Shown: piece after piece, positions 8,940 through 17,862 of the stretch
How positions within the stretch are numbered: the first letter of the stretch is position 1
Layout of the letters: each line of letters starts with the position of its first letter
Assembly: GCA_011087605.1 (NCBI GenBank)
Contig: JAALLE010000018.1
Location: 1-51,312, forward strand
DNA: 51,312 nucleotides
Reading direction: 5' to 3'
Source of the DNA: Hyphomicrobiales bacterium
GTDB lineage: Bacteria > Pseudomonadota > Alphaproteobacteria > Rhizobiales > Rhizobiaceae
The notes under the pieces: model-generated
What the model was told of the DNA's origin: nothing
What the model saw: only the letters and a program-made list of their open reading frames with translations
The model's database searches: none
Position numbers and translations under genes: made by a program

Positions 8940-9932
8940 ATGAAACCTGTCCTTGAATTAAAGAACCTGCAGACCCAGTTTGAAACCCGCTCGGGAATTG
9001 TGCGGGCCGTCGATGGCGTGAGTTATCATGTCAATCACGGAGAAACGCTGGGTGTCGTGGGGGAATCGGGTTGCGGAAAGAGCGTTACTTCCCTTTCGGT
9101 TCTGCGACTAATTCCCAACCCGCCCGGCAAAATTGTCGGCGGGTCGGTGATGTTCGAAGGCGAAGATCTGACCCAGGTACCAGACCACCTCATCCGAAAC
9201 ATACGCGGCAAAGAAATCTCGATGATTTTTCAAGAGCCGATGACCTCCCTGAACCCAATGATGACCGTCGGCAATCAGATCAGCGAACCCTTGATCCGCC
9301 ATCTTGGGTTGAGCAAGAAAGACGCGTTGGACCGCGCCCGCGAGATGCTTGATCTGGTGCAGATTCCAGATTCAAAATCCTGGTTGAGCGGCTATCCGCA
9401 TCAGATGTCCGGCGGAATGCGTCAACGGGTTATGATTGCCATGGCGCTCGCTTGTGACCCCAAAGTTCTCATCGCTGATGAGCCGACAACCGCACTCGAC
9501 GTTACGATTCAGGGCCAAATCCTCATACTGATCAAGGAATTACAGGAAAAACTGGGAACTGCAGTCATCATGATCACACACGACCTGGGTGTCGTGGCGG
9601 AAGTCGCTGACCGGGTGGTTGTGATGTATGCGGGGCGCAAGGTTGAGGAAGCCGACATCCACACACTGTTTGAACGGCCCCGTCATCCCTACACGGTCAG
9701 GTTGATGACCGCCATTCCAAGACTTGACCGCATTGCTGCTGCCAATGGAGCCCCTGAGCGATTGACAGAGATACCAGGCACAGTTCCGTTGTTGTCTGAA
9801 TTGCGGTCAGGATGCGCGTTTTTCGACCGATGCGCCTTTGCGTCGGAGCAGTGCGGCAAGGAGGCCCCTGTTCTGGAGGAAAAGAGCAGGGGCCATTGGG
9901 CTGCCTGCTGGAATGAGGCACCATTTCAATGA
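8940..9932 (+). CDS. Dpp/Opp-type ABC transporter ATPase (DppD-like)
   Basis: Cytoplasmic ATPase subunit, 330 residues. Walker A is GESGCGKS at residues 41-48, the signature MSGGM at 156-160, and Walker B LIADEP at 177-182. The C-terminal oligopeptide-transporter extension has clustered cysteines (SGCAFFDRC, then CG and CW), as in family members that bind an iron-sulfur cluster. It overlaps the next ATPase start by four bases. Confidence 0.94.
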   Translation: MKPVLELKNLQTQFETRSGIVRAVDGVSYHVNHGETLGVVGESGCGKSVTSLSVLRLIPNPPGKIVGGSVMFEGEDLTQVPDHLIRNIRGKEISMIFQEPMTSLNPMMTVGNQISEPLIRHLGLSKKDALDRAREMLDLVQIPDSKSWLSGYPHQMSGGMRQRVMIAMALACDPKVLIADEPTTALDVTIQGQILILIKELQEKLGTAVIMITHDLGVVAEVADRVVVMYAGRKVEEADIHTLFERPRHPYTVRLMTAIPRLDRIAAANGAPERLTEIPGTVPLLSELRSGCAFFDRCAFASEQCGKEAPVLEEKSRGHWAACWNEAPFQ

Positions 9933-10915
9933 CAGTTTCGAGCAATTCCGATGCCCCACTATTGCAGGTCAATGAGCTGAAAACTCACTTCCCCATTCGA
10001 AAGGGCGTGTTTTCGCGCATAGGAGGGTATGTTCAAGCCGTAGACGGCGTGTCGCTGACCATAAATCAAGGGGAAACACTGGGTCTGGTGGGCGAAAGCG
10101 GCTCAGGAAAATCAACCTTCGGCAAAAGTGTGATGCGCCTTGTGGAGCCAACCTCGGGCGAGGTCAGGATCGACGGTGTAGACATAACAAAATCAAGCAG
10201 ATCTGAAATGTTCAACCACCGGCGGAAGGTGCAGATGGTGTTTCAGGATCCGTACTCCTCTTTGAATCCACGTATTCCGGTGGGCCGCATTGTTGCAGAA
10301 GCTATCCGCCTCCACGGCATTGCCTCAGGCCGGGAAGCCGAGGACATGGTGGTTGATATATTCCGTCGGGTCGGGTTGCAGCCGTCGCAAACGCGCAATT
10401 ACGCCAACGAGTTTTCCGGGGGACAGCGCCAGCGCATCGGCATCGCCCGCGCCCTGGCCCTCAGCCCCAAGCTGATCATAGCAGATGAACCGGTTTCCGC
10501 CCTCGACGTTTCTGTACAAGCGCAGGTCATCAACCTGTTCTCCGACCTGCAAAAGGATCTGGGGCTTTCCTACCTTTTCATCGCCCACGATCTGGCGGTT
10601 GTGGCGCAGATCAGCCATCGCATTGCAGTGATGTATCTGGGGCGCATCGTGGAAGTCGCTGAGCGCCATGAATTGTTCAAAAATCCACGGCATCCCTACA
10701 CGAAAGCATTGGTTGCTGCGATTCCAACGCCCAACCCCAAGATTAAGCCCTCCGCGGACCGGGCATTAAAAGGCGATATTCCCAGCCCCAGCAATCCACC
10801 TGCCGGATGCCGATTTCACACAAGATGTCCGCTGGCTGAGCCCCGTTGCAAGCAGGAAGTCCCTCAACTCAAAATATCCAGTTCAGGACACGCCGTGGCC
10901 TGCCATCTGGCCTAG
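9929..10915 (+). CDS. Dpp/Opp-type ABC transporter ATPase (DppF-like)
   Basis: Second ATPase, 328 residues. Walker A is GESGSGKST at 55-63, the signature FSGGQRQR at 162-169, and Walker B LIIADEP follows at about 185. The C-terminal GCRFHTRCP motif is typical of the DppF type. It completes a five-part importer (binding protein, two permeases, two ATPases). The operon then meets the leftward sulfatase gene 19 bp downstream. Confidence 0.94.
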   Translation: MTVSSNSDAPLLQVNELKTHFPIRKGVFSRIGGYVQAVDGVSLTINQGETLGLVGESGSGKSTFGKSVMRLVEPTSGEVRIDGVDITKSSRSEMFNHRRKVQMVFQDPYSSLNPRIPVGRIVAEAIRLHGIASGREAEDMVVDIFRRVGLQPSQTRNYANEFSGGQRQRIGIARALALSPKLIIADEPVSALDVSVQAQVINLFSDLQKDLGLSYLFIAHDLAVVAQISHRIAVMYLGRIVEVAERHELFKNPRHPYTKALVAAIPTPNPKIKPSADRALKGDIPSPSNPPAGCRFHTRCPLAEPRCKQEVPQLKISSSGHAVACHLA

Positions 10916-10934
10916 GGGCAGCTGCTTGGCAGTG

Positions 10935-12413
10935 TCATTTGACCAGCCAATTATCTTCCGCCTTTGTTTCCCAACGATATTTGTCAGCAGGTTTCACGCC
11001 CTGTGCCCAGGCCTTCAAAATGGCCTTTTCACCATTTCTGGATTTGATTGTGCTGTCGATTTCGTCGGGATTCCAACCGGTCAAAATCTTTTCCAACAGT
11101 TCAGCCACCACGTCCTGACAGTCCGGATCATCGATCAGGTTGTCCATCTCGTCGGGATCGGCCTCCAGGTCAAACAGCTGATGCGGGCAATTGTGATAGT
11201 AGTTAAACTTCCATTTGCCGCATCTCACCATACGCGATTGCAAAACCCTGCCACCGGACCATGCCAGCAATCCATCAGTGCAATATTCAGAATAGGTTTC
11301 ATTGTGCCAATCCGCATCTTCGTCGATTGCGAGCGGCAATAGGCTTTGCCCATCGGCATTTGGCAATTGTGGACCCTGTCCGGCATCAACGATTGTGGCG
11401 GAAAGGTCTACCAGATTGACCACTTGCGACCGACACTCGCCTTCGGGAATGTGCCCCGTCCACTTCATGATCAGCGGCACTTTCACCGATTCCTCATAGA
11501 AGGTTTGCTTCCACCAAAGATCGCGCTCACCGAGTTGATCACCATGGTCGGAGGCGTAGATGATAAGCGTGTTCTCGTCCAAGCCGAGTTCTTCAAGTTT
11601 GGACAATACTTTGCCAATCTCGATATCGATCGTCTCCACCAAGGCGTAATAGGCAGTGCGAGCGCGGATTTCGTCTTCGACACTGATGTCGTTCAGCCCG
11701 GTTTGTTGGCGCCACCAGGCCAGATATGTGCCCTCCCCTTCGTCGGCTCGCGGCAATCTTGGGGGCGCGATTTTGCCTTCGTAACGGGCATAGATTTCCG
11801 GATCAGCCACATAGGGCTGGTGCGGCAGCATGTATCCCACATTGAGCGAAAATGGCGTTTCATCGCCTGACTGTCGGGACGCCGCAATCTCGTCCAACCG
11901 CTCAAGCGTGCGTCTTGTGACTTCCCGGTCAACCAGTTCATAACTCATCTGCCCGGGGCCAGAGTTCACCAGGCTTTCACGAAATGGCCGTTGCGCCTTG
12001 TCCAAAACCCCCATGGAATAGGGAGTGCCACCGTACCAATCGGTGATGTGATCACCAATGTCACGCTCCGCAAAACCGTGAATCTGATCCGGTCCGATAG
12101 CGTGCATGCGTCCAACCAGAATCGGATGATAGCCAGCCGCACCCAGCGCGTGGGCGGTGGTGGGAATATCCGAGGCCAGGCTGTCGCTGTTCGCCCAGCA
12201 TTGCTGTTTGTACGGATATTGCCCGGTCAAAAGTGACATCCGCGCGGGCACACAGATCGGCGAGGCCGTATAGGCGTTGGAAAACCTGACCCCCTGGCTG
12301 GCTAGCCGGTCCATATTCGGTGTGCGAACAATCTGATCGCCGTAACAGCCCAATATGTTGAAGGCGTGCTGGTCGGATAATATGAATAGGATATTGGGGC
12401 GGGTGGCGGCCAA
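10935..12413 (-). CDS. Type I sulfatase 3 (CVPAR)
   Basis: Sulfatase of 492 residues without a signal peptide. The N-terminal RPNILFILSDQH holds Asp14-Gln15. Cys54 in C-V-P-A-R is the predicted formylglycine site; Ala replaces the common Ser, which FGE accepts in known CxPxR substrates. SASDHGDQLGE-type metal residues (here YASDHGDQLGE) lie near residue 299. The start is TTG, supported by AGGA nine bases upstream on the minus strand. It is the last gene of a leftward series of FGE, LysR and this sulfatase, so the maturation enzyme and this substrate may share a transcript. Substrate unknown. Confidence 0.92.
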   Translation of the reverse strand: MAATRPNILFILSDQHAFNILGCYGDQIVRTPNMDRLASQGVRFSNAYTASPICVPARMSLLTGQYPYKQQCWANSDSLASDIPTTAHALGAAGYHPILVGRMHAIGPDQIHGFAERDIGDHITDWYGGTPYSMGVLDKAQRPFRESLVNSGPGQMSYELVDREVTRRTLERLDEIAASRQSGDETPFSLNVGYMLPHQPYVADPEIYARYEGKIAPPRLPRADEGEGTYLAWWRQQTGLNDISVEDEIRARTAYYALVETIDIEIGKVLSKLEELGLDENTLIIYASDHGDQLGERDLWWKQTFYEESVKVPLIMKWTGHIPEGECRSQVVNLVDLSATIVDAGQGPQLPNADGQSLLPLAIDEDADWHNETYSEYCTDGLLAWSGGRVLQSRMVRCGKWKFNYYHNCPHQLFDLEADPDEMDNLIDDPDCQDVVAELLEKILTGWNPDEIDSTIKSRNGEKAILKAWAQGVKPADKYRWETKAEDNWLVK

Positions 12414-12523
12414 TTGGTGCGATCCTTTTAAAACGGTGTCATCTGCATCATTCCACGGGGAGACCTGTCAAACAATTCACCCCTGTGCCCGGATCGATAA
12501 CCAACGGTAATGGCACTACCACA

Positions 12524-13456
12524 TCAGTTCGACGGCAGGGGCATTACAGTGCCGGCATTAATCATTTCTGCGCTCACCTGTTTGAGTTCCTCGATCAGCA
12601 AAAGGGCGGCGGGGGACAATACGCTATCTCGACGTGTTGTGATGCCGACGGTGCGGGTTAGGGTGATTTCCTCAATCGGAAGAGCCGCCAGACCTGTTTC
12701 ATCGGAATTTCCGATGACCCGTGTTGGATGCCACCCGATCAGATCGCTTCGACGAAGGGCCTGAATGGCAAACACCGTGGAGTTGGTTTCGATGACCGGA
12801 ATCGGAGCCAACAGATTTCGCTTTAGATAAAATGCATCCAGATGCCGCCGACCCAGATTTTCGCTTTTGGGAAGAATCCAGTCATAGGCCTGGCAGTCCT
12901 CTATCGTCAGCGAAGATATCTCCAACAATGAATGCCCCACACGCACCGTTGGATGGGTCTTGTCGACATAGAGTGCTTCGCAGACAATATCGGGATTTGT
13001 ATTGGTTGTCGGGATCATCGACAGGGCAAGATCCAACAACCCGTTTTGCAGATCAGGTATAAGATCATCGTAAAGCTCTCCAACAAGTTCCAATGTCACG
13101 TCAGGATGACGCCGTAGCAGGCGCATTGCAGCTTCCGGCATCAGTTCAATGCGCATCGACGAACCTGCTCCAACAATCACCCGGCCCGAATTGCCATCCT
13201 TCAGGGACGCTATTGCATCCTTTGCACGATTTATTTCTCCGCTTATCAGATTGGCATGCGCCGCCAACGCGTCTCCGAACAAAGTCGGCGCAACGCCGCG
13301 CGGCAGTCGCTCCAGAAGTTTCACCCCCAAATCATCCTCCAGACGCTTTACCGCTTTGGAAAGCGCTGGTTGCGAAACATGTAAGATTTCAGCCGCCCGG
13401 CCGAAACTTCGGTTCTCCAGAGTGGTCAAAAAATACTGAAGTTGCCGAAGATCCAT
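12524..13456 (-). CDS. LysR-family transcriptional regulator
   Basis: A 310-residue activator/repressor. The N-terminal winged helix-turn-helix (residues 1-60: MDLRQLQYFLTTLENRSFGR then AAEILHVSQPALSKAVKRLE) precedes a LysR substrate-binding domain. It lies between FGE and sulfatase 3 on the same strand and probably controls one or more sulfatase modules, responding to an imported or desulfated metabolite. An imperfect dyad (ATGCATTCC with GGAAGCAT, 13458-13485) just upstream of its start could be an autoregulatory site. Confidence 0.92.
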   Translation of the reverse strand: MDLRQLQYFLTTLENRSFGRAAEILHVSQPALSKAVKRLEDDLGVKLLERLPRGVAPTLFGDALAAHANLISGEINRAKDAIASLKDGNSGRVIVGAGSSMRIELMPEAAMRLLRRHPDVTLELVGELYDDLIPDLQNGLLDLALSMIPTTNTNPDIVCEALYVDKTHPTVRVGHSLLEISSLTIEDCQAYDWILPKSENLGRRHLDAFYLKRNLLAPIPVIETNSTVFAIQALRRSDLIGWHPTRVIGNSDETGLAALPIEEITLTRTVGITTRRDSVLSPAALLLIEELKQVSAEMINAGTVMPLPSN

Positions 13457-13603
13457 AATGCATTCCTATTGGTTATGGGAAGCATAGATACTGACACAGC
13501 TACTTATGCCATGCCAAACCGGGGACATCATTTAATTCTGGAGAGCCGGAGAAATGTCGGTTGCGACGCCACCTCACAATTTGTCTGCAGATTGAGGATT
13601 ACA

Positions 13604-14584
13604 TCAAACGTCGAACACGATGCGCAAACCGGTATGTGCGGCAGATGAGTCCGCCCTGACACCTGAGCGAGCGGCTGTTCGGTATCGGGTACAATAGGAC
13701 CGGTGACACAGGAATGAACCTCCCTTGAGCAGCTTCTCCCCCTCTTTCACCGCCTGTTTATTGCGCAGCTTGGCGTTGCGTTTCAGCGAATTCACCTTGA
13801 ACGCGTCGGAGCACCATTCCCAAACGTTTCCAACCATGTTGTAGAGGCCCCACGGATTCGGCGCATAGGCATCAACCGGTGCTGTGGCGGCATATCCATC
13901 TGCAGCGGTATTGGTGTTTGGAAAATCTCCCTGAAAGATGTTGCACCTGTAAGTTTCTTGCTGATCTTGCGGCTCTTCATCTCCCCAGGGATAGCGTACA
14001 TCCCCCTGCCCTGCGCGGGCTGCATATTCCCATTCTGCCTCTCTCGGCAGGCGCCCACCCGCCCATTGCGCAAATGCCTGGGCATCGTTCCACGAAATAT
14101 GGGTGACTGGATGGTCCTCCAGCCCGTCAAGGGTCGAAGAAACGCCTGTGGGATGGTTCCAACACGCACCGTCAACACGAACCCACCACTGCGCATTGGC
14201 AACACGGGGAAGCGCATCCGTTGTCTCCAGATGATCGTGAAACACCACAGACCATCCATATTGCTCAGCGTCAGTTTCATATCCAGTGGCGCTAACGAAC
14301 TGCTCGAACCAAGCGTTGGTTACGGCAAACGGATCGATTTCAAACGCCTGGAGAGAGACCCGCCGTAACGGACTTTCACCGTCCATCGACAGAAGTGGAG
14401 AATTCGTTCCTACCAGCCCCCGCCCGGCCGGTAAGGCGATCAGTCTGGACGGCCTGTCTGCACGACTTTGGCTTTGAGGATGGGACGTTTTTTCCGAACT
14501 CACAGCTCCGGCTGCCGGTTTATCCCCAGAGGCCCCAGGAATGCAGCACGGTGCTTTGTCATCGTCTGGCTGAATTATATTCAT
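13604..14584 (-). CDS. Formylglycine-generating enzyme (aerobic sulfatase-modifying factor)
   Basis: Oxidises the cysteine of CxPxR in sulfatases to formylglycine, using oxygen and copper. The FGE-sulfatase (SUMF1) domain spans about residues 48-325 of 326. Active-site Cys293 and Cys298 are present in C-H-R-S-Y-C, the arrangement of human FGE Cys336/Cys341, followed by the expected RYRTAARSG and SSAAHTGLR. Proteins of this fold that are not FGE lack this cysteine pair, so this should be a true maturase. There is no signal peptide, matching the cytoplasmic sulfatases. The N-terminal 45 residues contain C-C-I-P at 13-16, of unknown role. It is divergent from the first TctC gene. Confidence 0.94.
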   Translation of the reverse strand: MNIIQPDDDKAPCCIPGASGDKPAAGAVSSEKTSHPQSQSRADRPSRLIALPAGRGLVGTNSPLLSMDGESPLRRVSLQAFEIDPFAVTNAWFEQFVSATGYETDAEQYGWSVVFHDHLETTDALPRVANAQWWVRVDGACWNHPTGVSSTLDGLEDHPVTHISWNDAQAFAQWAGGRLPREAEWEYAARAGQGDVRYPWGDEEPQDQQETYRCNIFQGDFPNTNTAADGYAATAPVDAYAPNPWGLYNMVGNVWEWCSDAFKVNSLKRNAKLRNKQAVKEGEKLLKGGSFLCHRSYCTRYRTAARSGVRADSSAAHTGLRIVFDV

Positions 14585-14696
14585 CCTGTTTTATCCCAAA
14601 ATTACTCAACTAAATCCAGCTATTAGGCCCATTTTTCTGCACAGCAGACATCAGAATCCGCAAGGGAACAGCGAGCGATTCAATTCCAATTCAATA

Positions 14697-14709
14697 TTGG
14701 TCTAGACAA
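14697..14709. promoter_or_regulatory. Candidate GntR/FCD operator upstream of the first Tct operon
   Basis: TTGGTCTAGACAA contains the perfect palindrome GTCTAGAC (14700-14707) and resembles the T-N-GT-N3-AC-N-A consensus of FadR-type GntR regulators. It lies 64 bp before ATG 14773 of an operon whose fourth gene encodes such a regulator, which suggests autoregulation. Confidence 0.4.
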
Positions 14710-14727
14710 AATAACAAGCATAATCTA

Positions 14728-14744
14728 AATTGGTTGGGCCAATT
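14728..14744. promoter_or_regulatory. Inverted repeat AATTGG-N5-CCAATT in the FGE/TctC divergent region
   Basis: A perfect 6-bp dyad lies 28 bp upstream of the TctC start, between the divergent FGE and TctC genes. It is a possible operator for either direction; the regulator is unknown. Confidence 0.3.
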
Positions 14745-14772
14745 ATTCAGATGCCCCTGGGAGGGAAAAATC

Positions 14773-15759
14773 ATGACAAAGATGAACAAACGGACTTTAG
14801 CGACAGGAGTTGGAGCATGTGCGCTGCTGCTCGGATCGAGTTTCGGATTGACCACATTTGCTGGAAAAACCGACGCGCACGCAGCCGATTTTCCGAGCAA
14901 GCCGATTGAAGTGGTTGTTCCCTTCAAGCCGGGTGGCAGAACCGACACGGTGGCCCGATTGCTGGGTAAGAAAATTCAGGAAAAAGGTTGGCTTTCCCAA
15001 CCGTTTGTTATTGTCAATGCCGCTGGCGGTGGTGGCGCCAATGCTGTCAGTCGTATGAAACGCGGCGACACAGACGGCCACACGGCGGTGCACTGGCATC
15101 ACCAAATGCTCATTTCAATCGCCATGGGCCTGGGCAATTACGATCTCTCTGCATTCCGTTCACTCGGCTATACTGGTGGTGGTAGCCCTGTTTGGGCAGT
15201 TCGCGCCGATTCACCGTTCAACTCCCTTGAGGATGTGGTCAACCACCTGAAGAAAGAGCCGCGCTCGCTGGTTGAGGCCGTGGGCATTGGGTCAATTCCC
15301 CACTTCGTCGGCGCCATGCTGTCCAAACAGGGAGGATTTGAAACCCGCTATGTGACCGCAAACAGCGGTGCAGATCGCTTGCGCCTGCTGCTGGGTGGCA
15401 CTGCCGATATCGCATTGTTTGCGGCGTCGGAATACACCGCTCAGGGCAAGGGCCTCAAAGCGCTGGTCTATTTCGGTAAGGAGCGGTTGCCTAATCTTCC
15501 AGATCTGCCGACCGCGCTGGAACTTGGCTATGATGTTTCATGGGCCAATCCAAACTGGTGGCTTGTCCCTGCCGGCACGCCAGATGCCGAGGCAGATGCC
15601 ATCTCAGCAGCGTTGGAGAAAGCCATCGCCGATCCTGATATCATCAAGTATTTCAAGGCAAATACGTTGCAACCTTATTGGGTTCCCGGGGCTGCCGCGA
15701 TGGAAGACGCAAAAAAGCAGCTTTCATCTTTGAAACCTATCGCGGAAACCATCAACTAA
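14773..15759 (+). CDS. Tripartite tricarboxylate transporter binding protein (TctC/Bug family), module C
   Basis: Periplasmic binding protein, 328 residues. A signal sequence (about residues 1-37, ending AHA-A) precedes FPSKPIEVVVPFKPGGRTD, the family's opening motif. Bug proteins bind small carboxylates through a conserved loop and waters. ATG 14773 is chosen because GGGAGGG sits just before it. It works with the TctB and TctA proteins encoded next. Because the operon also encodes a sulfatase, a sulfated carboxylate is a reasonable ligand guess. Confidence 0.92.
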   Translation: MTKMNKRTLATGVGACALLLGSSFGLTTFAGKTDAHAADFPSKPIEVVVPFKPGGRTDTVARLLGKKIQEKGWLSQPFVIVNAAGGGGANAVSRMKRGDTDGHTAVHWHHQMLISIAMGLGNYDLSAFRSLGYTGGGSPVWAVRADSPFNSLEDVVNHLKKEPRSLVEAVGIGSIPHFVGAMLSKQGGFETRYVTANSGADRLRLLLGGTADIALFAASEYTAQGKGLKALVYFGKERLPNLPDLPTALELGYDVSWANPNWWLVPAGTPDAEADAISAALEKAIADPDIIKYFKANTLQPYWVPGAAAMEDAKKQLSSLKPIAETIN

Positions 15760-15867
15760 TCTGGTTCCTCCCGCCGGTCATCGATCACGCCATCGCACTA
15801 ATTGTCGCCTAAGGCGCGGTGGCCGGCATTCAAAACTTCGAAAATTCGCTCGCGCAGGAGTGCAGAA

Positions 15868-16362
15868 ATGCCGGTCTCTCAGCAAAAAGCATTGATGCGC
15901 GACGTCTATCTGGCCATCGGCTCACTTCTCCTGGCCGGATTGCTGTTTTACGGCGCAATGGGGCTGCCTGCACCGCGGTTTGAACCCATGGGTTCAGCCG
16001 CGCTTCCCCGAATACTGGGCGGATTGATTGTCTTGCTGGCACTGATGCTGTTGTTCAATGTCTGGCGTAAACTGCGGGCTGCAGGCGTCCCAATTTCTGA
16101 AGCAAAATCGTCGGCTGATGTGCAGGGTTTAGCCAAAATTCGCCCGCTCGGTGTCCCGGCCTGCCTGGCTTTATATGTTGGTGCGCTTGACTTTCTGCAG
16201 GCACCATTTGTGATTTCAACGGTCGTGCTTGTGGTTGTTCTCGGCATGCTGCTGTCAAAACCAACGCTGCGCACCGCAATTATCTTCACACTGTTTGGGG
16301 TGGTGATTTCAGTTTCCATCAATCTGGTCTTTACGCATTTTCTGTTTGTGGATCTGGACTGA
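15868..16362 (+). CDS. TctB-family small membrane subunit, module C
   Basis: A 164-residue protein with about four membrane helices, typical of the poorly conserved small subunit of tripartite tricarboxylate transporters. The LPAPRFEPMGSAALPR segment near residue 33 is the usual TctB signature region. The start at ATG 15868 is supported by CAGGAG. The TctA gene starts four bases after the stop codon. Confidence 0.88.
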   Translation: MPVSQQKALMRDVYLAIGSLLLAGLLFYGAMGLPAPRFEPMGSAALPRILGGLIVLLALMLLFNVWRKLRAAGVPISEAKSSADVQGLAKIRPLGVPACLALYVGALDFLQAPFVISTVVLVVVLGMLLSKPTLRTAIIFTLFGVVISVSINLVFTHFLFVDLD

Positions 16363-16365
16363 ACC

Positions 16366-17862
16366 ATGTGGGAAGCTTTTCAAACGCTGTTTCAGGTCGA
16401 CAATCTGTTCTTTTTGTTTGTCGGAACTTCTGTCGGCATCGTGGTCGGAGCAATTCCCGGCCTGACCGCTTCGATGCTCATCGCGCTGACCCTGCCGCTG
16501 ACCTTTCACATGATGCCGGTCAACGCGGTTACGCTTTTGATCGGCGAGTATGTTGGTGGAATTTCCGGAGGTCTGATTACCGCCATCCTTTTGCGGATGC
16601 CAGGCACACCGGCCTCCATTGTCACAACATTCGACGGCTATCCAATGGCCATGAACGGCCAGCCGCAGCGCGCGCTAGCTCTGGGCATCATGGCCTCGGT
16701 TGTGGGGGGCATCATATCCTGGTTTTTCCTTGCCGGCATGTCACCGCTGCTCGCCAAGTTTGCCCTGCAGTTCGGACCCTGGGAGTATTTCGGTCTGGTG
16801 ATGATGGCGCTGGTCATGTTGGCCGCGCTGACCCAGGGTTCTGTGATCAAAGGACTTCTGGGAGCAGTATTGGGCATGGCGTTTGCCCTGCCGGGAATTG
16901 ATTCAACCACCGGTCGGGGACGACTGACATTTGAAATTGACTCACTGCTTTCAGGATTTGGTCTTTTGCCGGTCCTGATCGGGGCCTTTGCAATCAGCCA
17001 GATCCTGAAGGAGACGGCAGCCCCCATCGCGCCGGGTCCGGGATTCAAACTGCCGAAGGGAAAGCTTCCGGTTTATTGGAAGGACGCGCGCAATCACGGT
17101 GCCAACATGGCCCGTTCCGGTGTCATCGGTACCTGGATTGGTCTATTGCCCGGTATCGGTGGCAACATCGCCGCGCTGGTTTCCTATACAACGACGCGGC
17201 AGCTATCCAAGGAACCGGAAAAATTTGGCAGCGGGCATGAGCCCGGTGTGGTCTCGGGTGAGACCGCCAACAACGCATCGATTGGTGGAGCACTAATACC
17301 TTTGATCACCATGGGCATACCCGGCTCGGTTACCGAAGCCATTCTCATAGGTGCTTTGACAATTCATTCACTGCAACCCGGCCCTTTGCTGTTCCAGAAC
17401 GCCCCGGAAATCGCCTATGGCATCATCGCGGCTTATCTGGTGGCGAATTTATTGATGCTGGCGCTGATGTGGAGCACGGTGCGTTACATCGCCATGATTA
17501 CCCAATTGCCTCGCCCTGGCCTGTTAACTGGCATTTTGGTGTTCTGTGTGGTCGGCTCTTACGCTGTCAACAACAGCTATACAGACGTTTGGGTAATGCT
17601 TGCATTTGGTGCGATTGGACTGGGTCTGGAAAAATGCGGGGTGCCGTTGGGTCCGTTTGTCATTGGCTTTGTGCTGAGTCCCATTTGTGAAGAAAAACTG
17701 CGTGCGGCGCTGATGATGTCGGACGGCAATGTTGCAGATGTGCTGACCAGACCCTATGCGCTTTTGTTTCTTGCTGTTGCCCTGCTTACATTGTGCCTGC
17801 CGCTCTTTGCGTCAGGAAAGAAGGCCGGGCTCGCCCCACCTTCTGAAGAGGGAAAAGCATGA
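16366..17862 (+). CDS. TctA-family large membrane subunit, module C
   Basis: The 498-residue transport channel of a tripartite tricarboxylate transporter, with about eleven membrane helices. The highly conserved GIVVGAIPGLTASMLIALTL near residue 24, PGTPAS near residue 80 and LLPGIGGNIAA near residue 261 are all present. The stop overlaps the start of the GntR gene (ATGA). Confidence 0.94.
   Translation: MWEAFQTLFQVDNLFFLFVGTSVGIVVGAIPGLTASMLIALTLPLTFHMMPVNAVTLLIGEYVGGISGGLITAILLRMPGTPASIVTTFDGYPMAMNGQPQRALALGIMASVVGGIISWFFLAGMSPLLAKFALQFGPWEYFGLVMMALVMLAALTQGSVIKGLLGAVLGMAFALPGIDSTTGRGRLTFEIDSLLSGFGLLPVLIGAFAISQILKETAAPIAPGPGFKLPKGKLPVYWKDARNHGANMARSGVIGTWIGLLPGIGGNIAALVSYTTTRQLSKEPEKFGSGHEPGVVSGETANNASIGGALIPLITMGIPGSVTEAILIGALTIHSLQPGPLLFQNAPEIAYGIIAAYLVANLLMLALMWSTVRYIAMITQLPRPGLLTGILVFCVVGSYAVNNSYTDVWVMLAFGAIGLGLEKCGVPLGPFVIGFVLSPICEEKLRAALMMSDGNVADVLTRPYALLFLAVALLTLCLPLFASGKKAGLAPPSEEGKA

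Noticed and set aside
13458-13485. Strong LysR operator upstream of the LysR gene at 12524
   Set aside because: The dyad has a one-base offset and does not fit a clean T-N11-A box; kept only as a remark in the gene entry.
15760-15867. Hairpin after the first TctC gene like those at 5454 and 26287
   Set aside because: Only short interrupted stems (GCCGG/CCGGC far apart, CGCC-TAA-GGCG) are present, so the pattern is not clear here.
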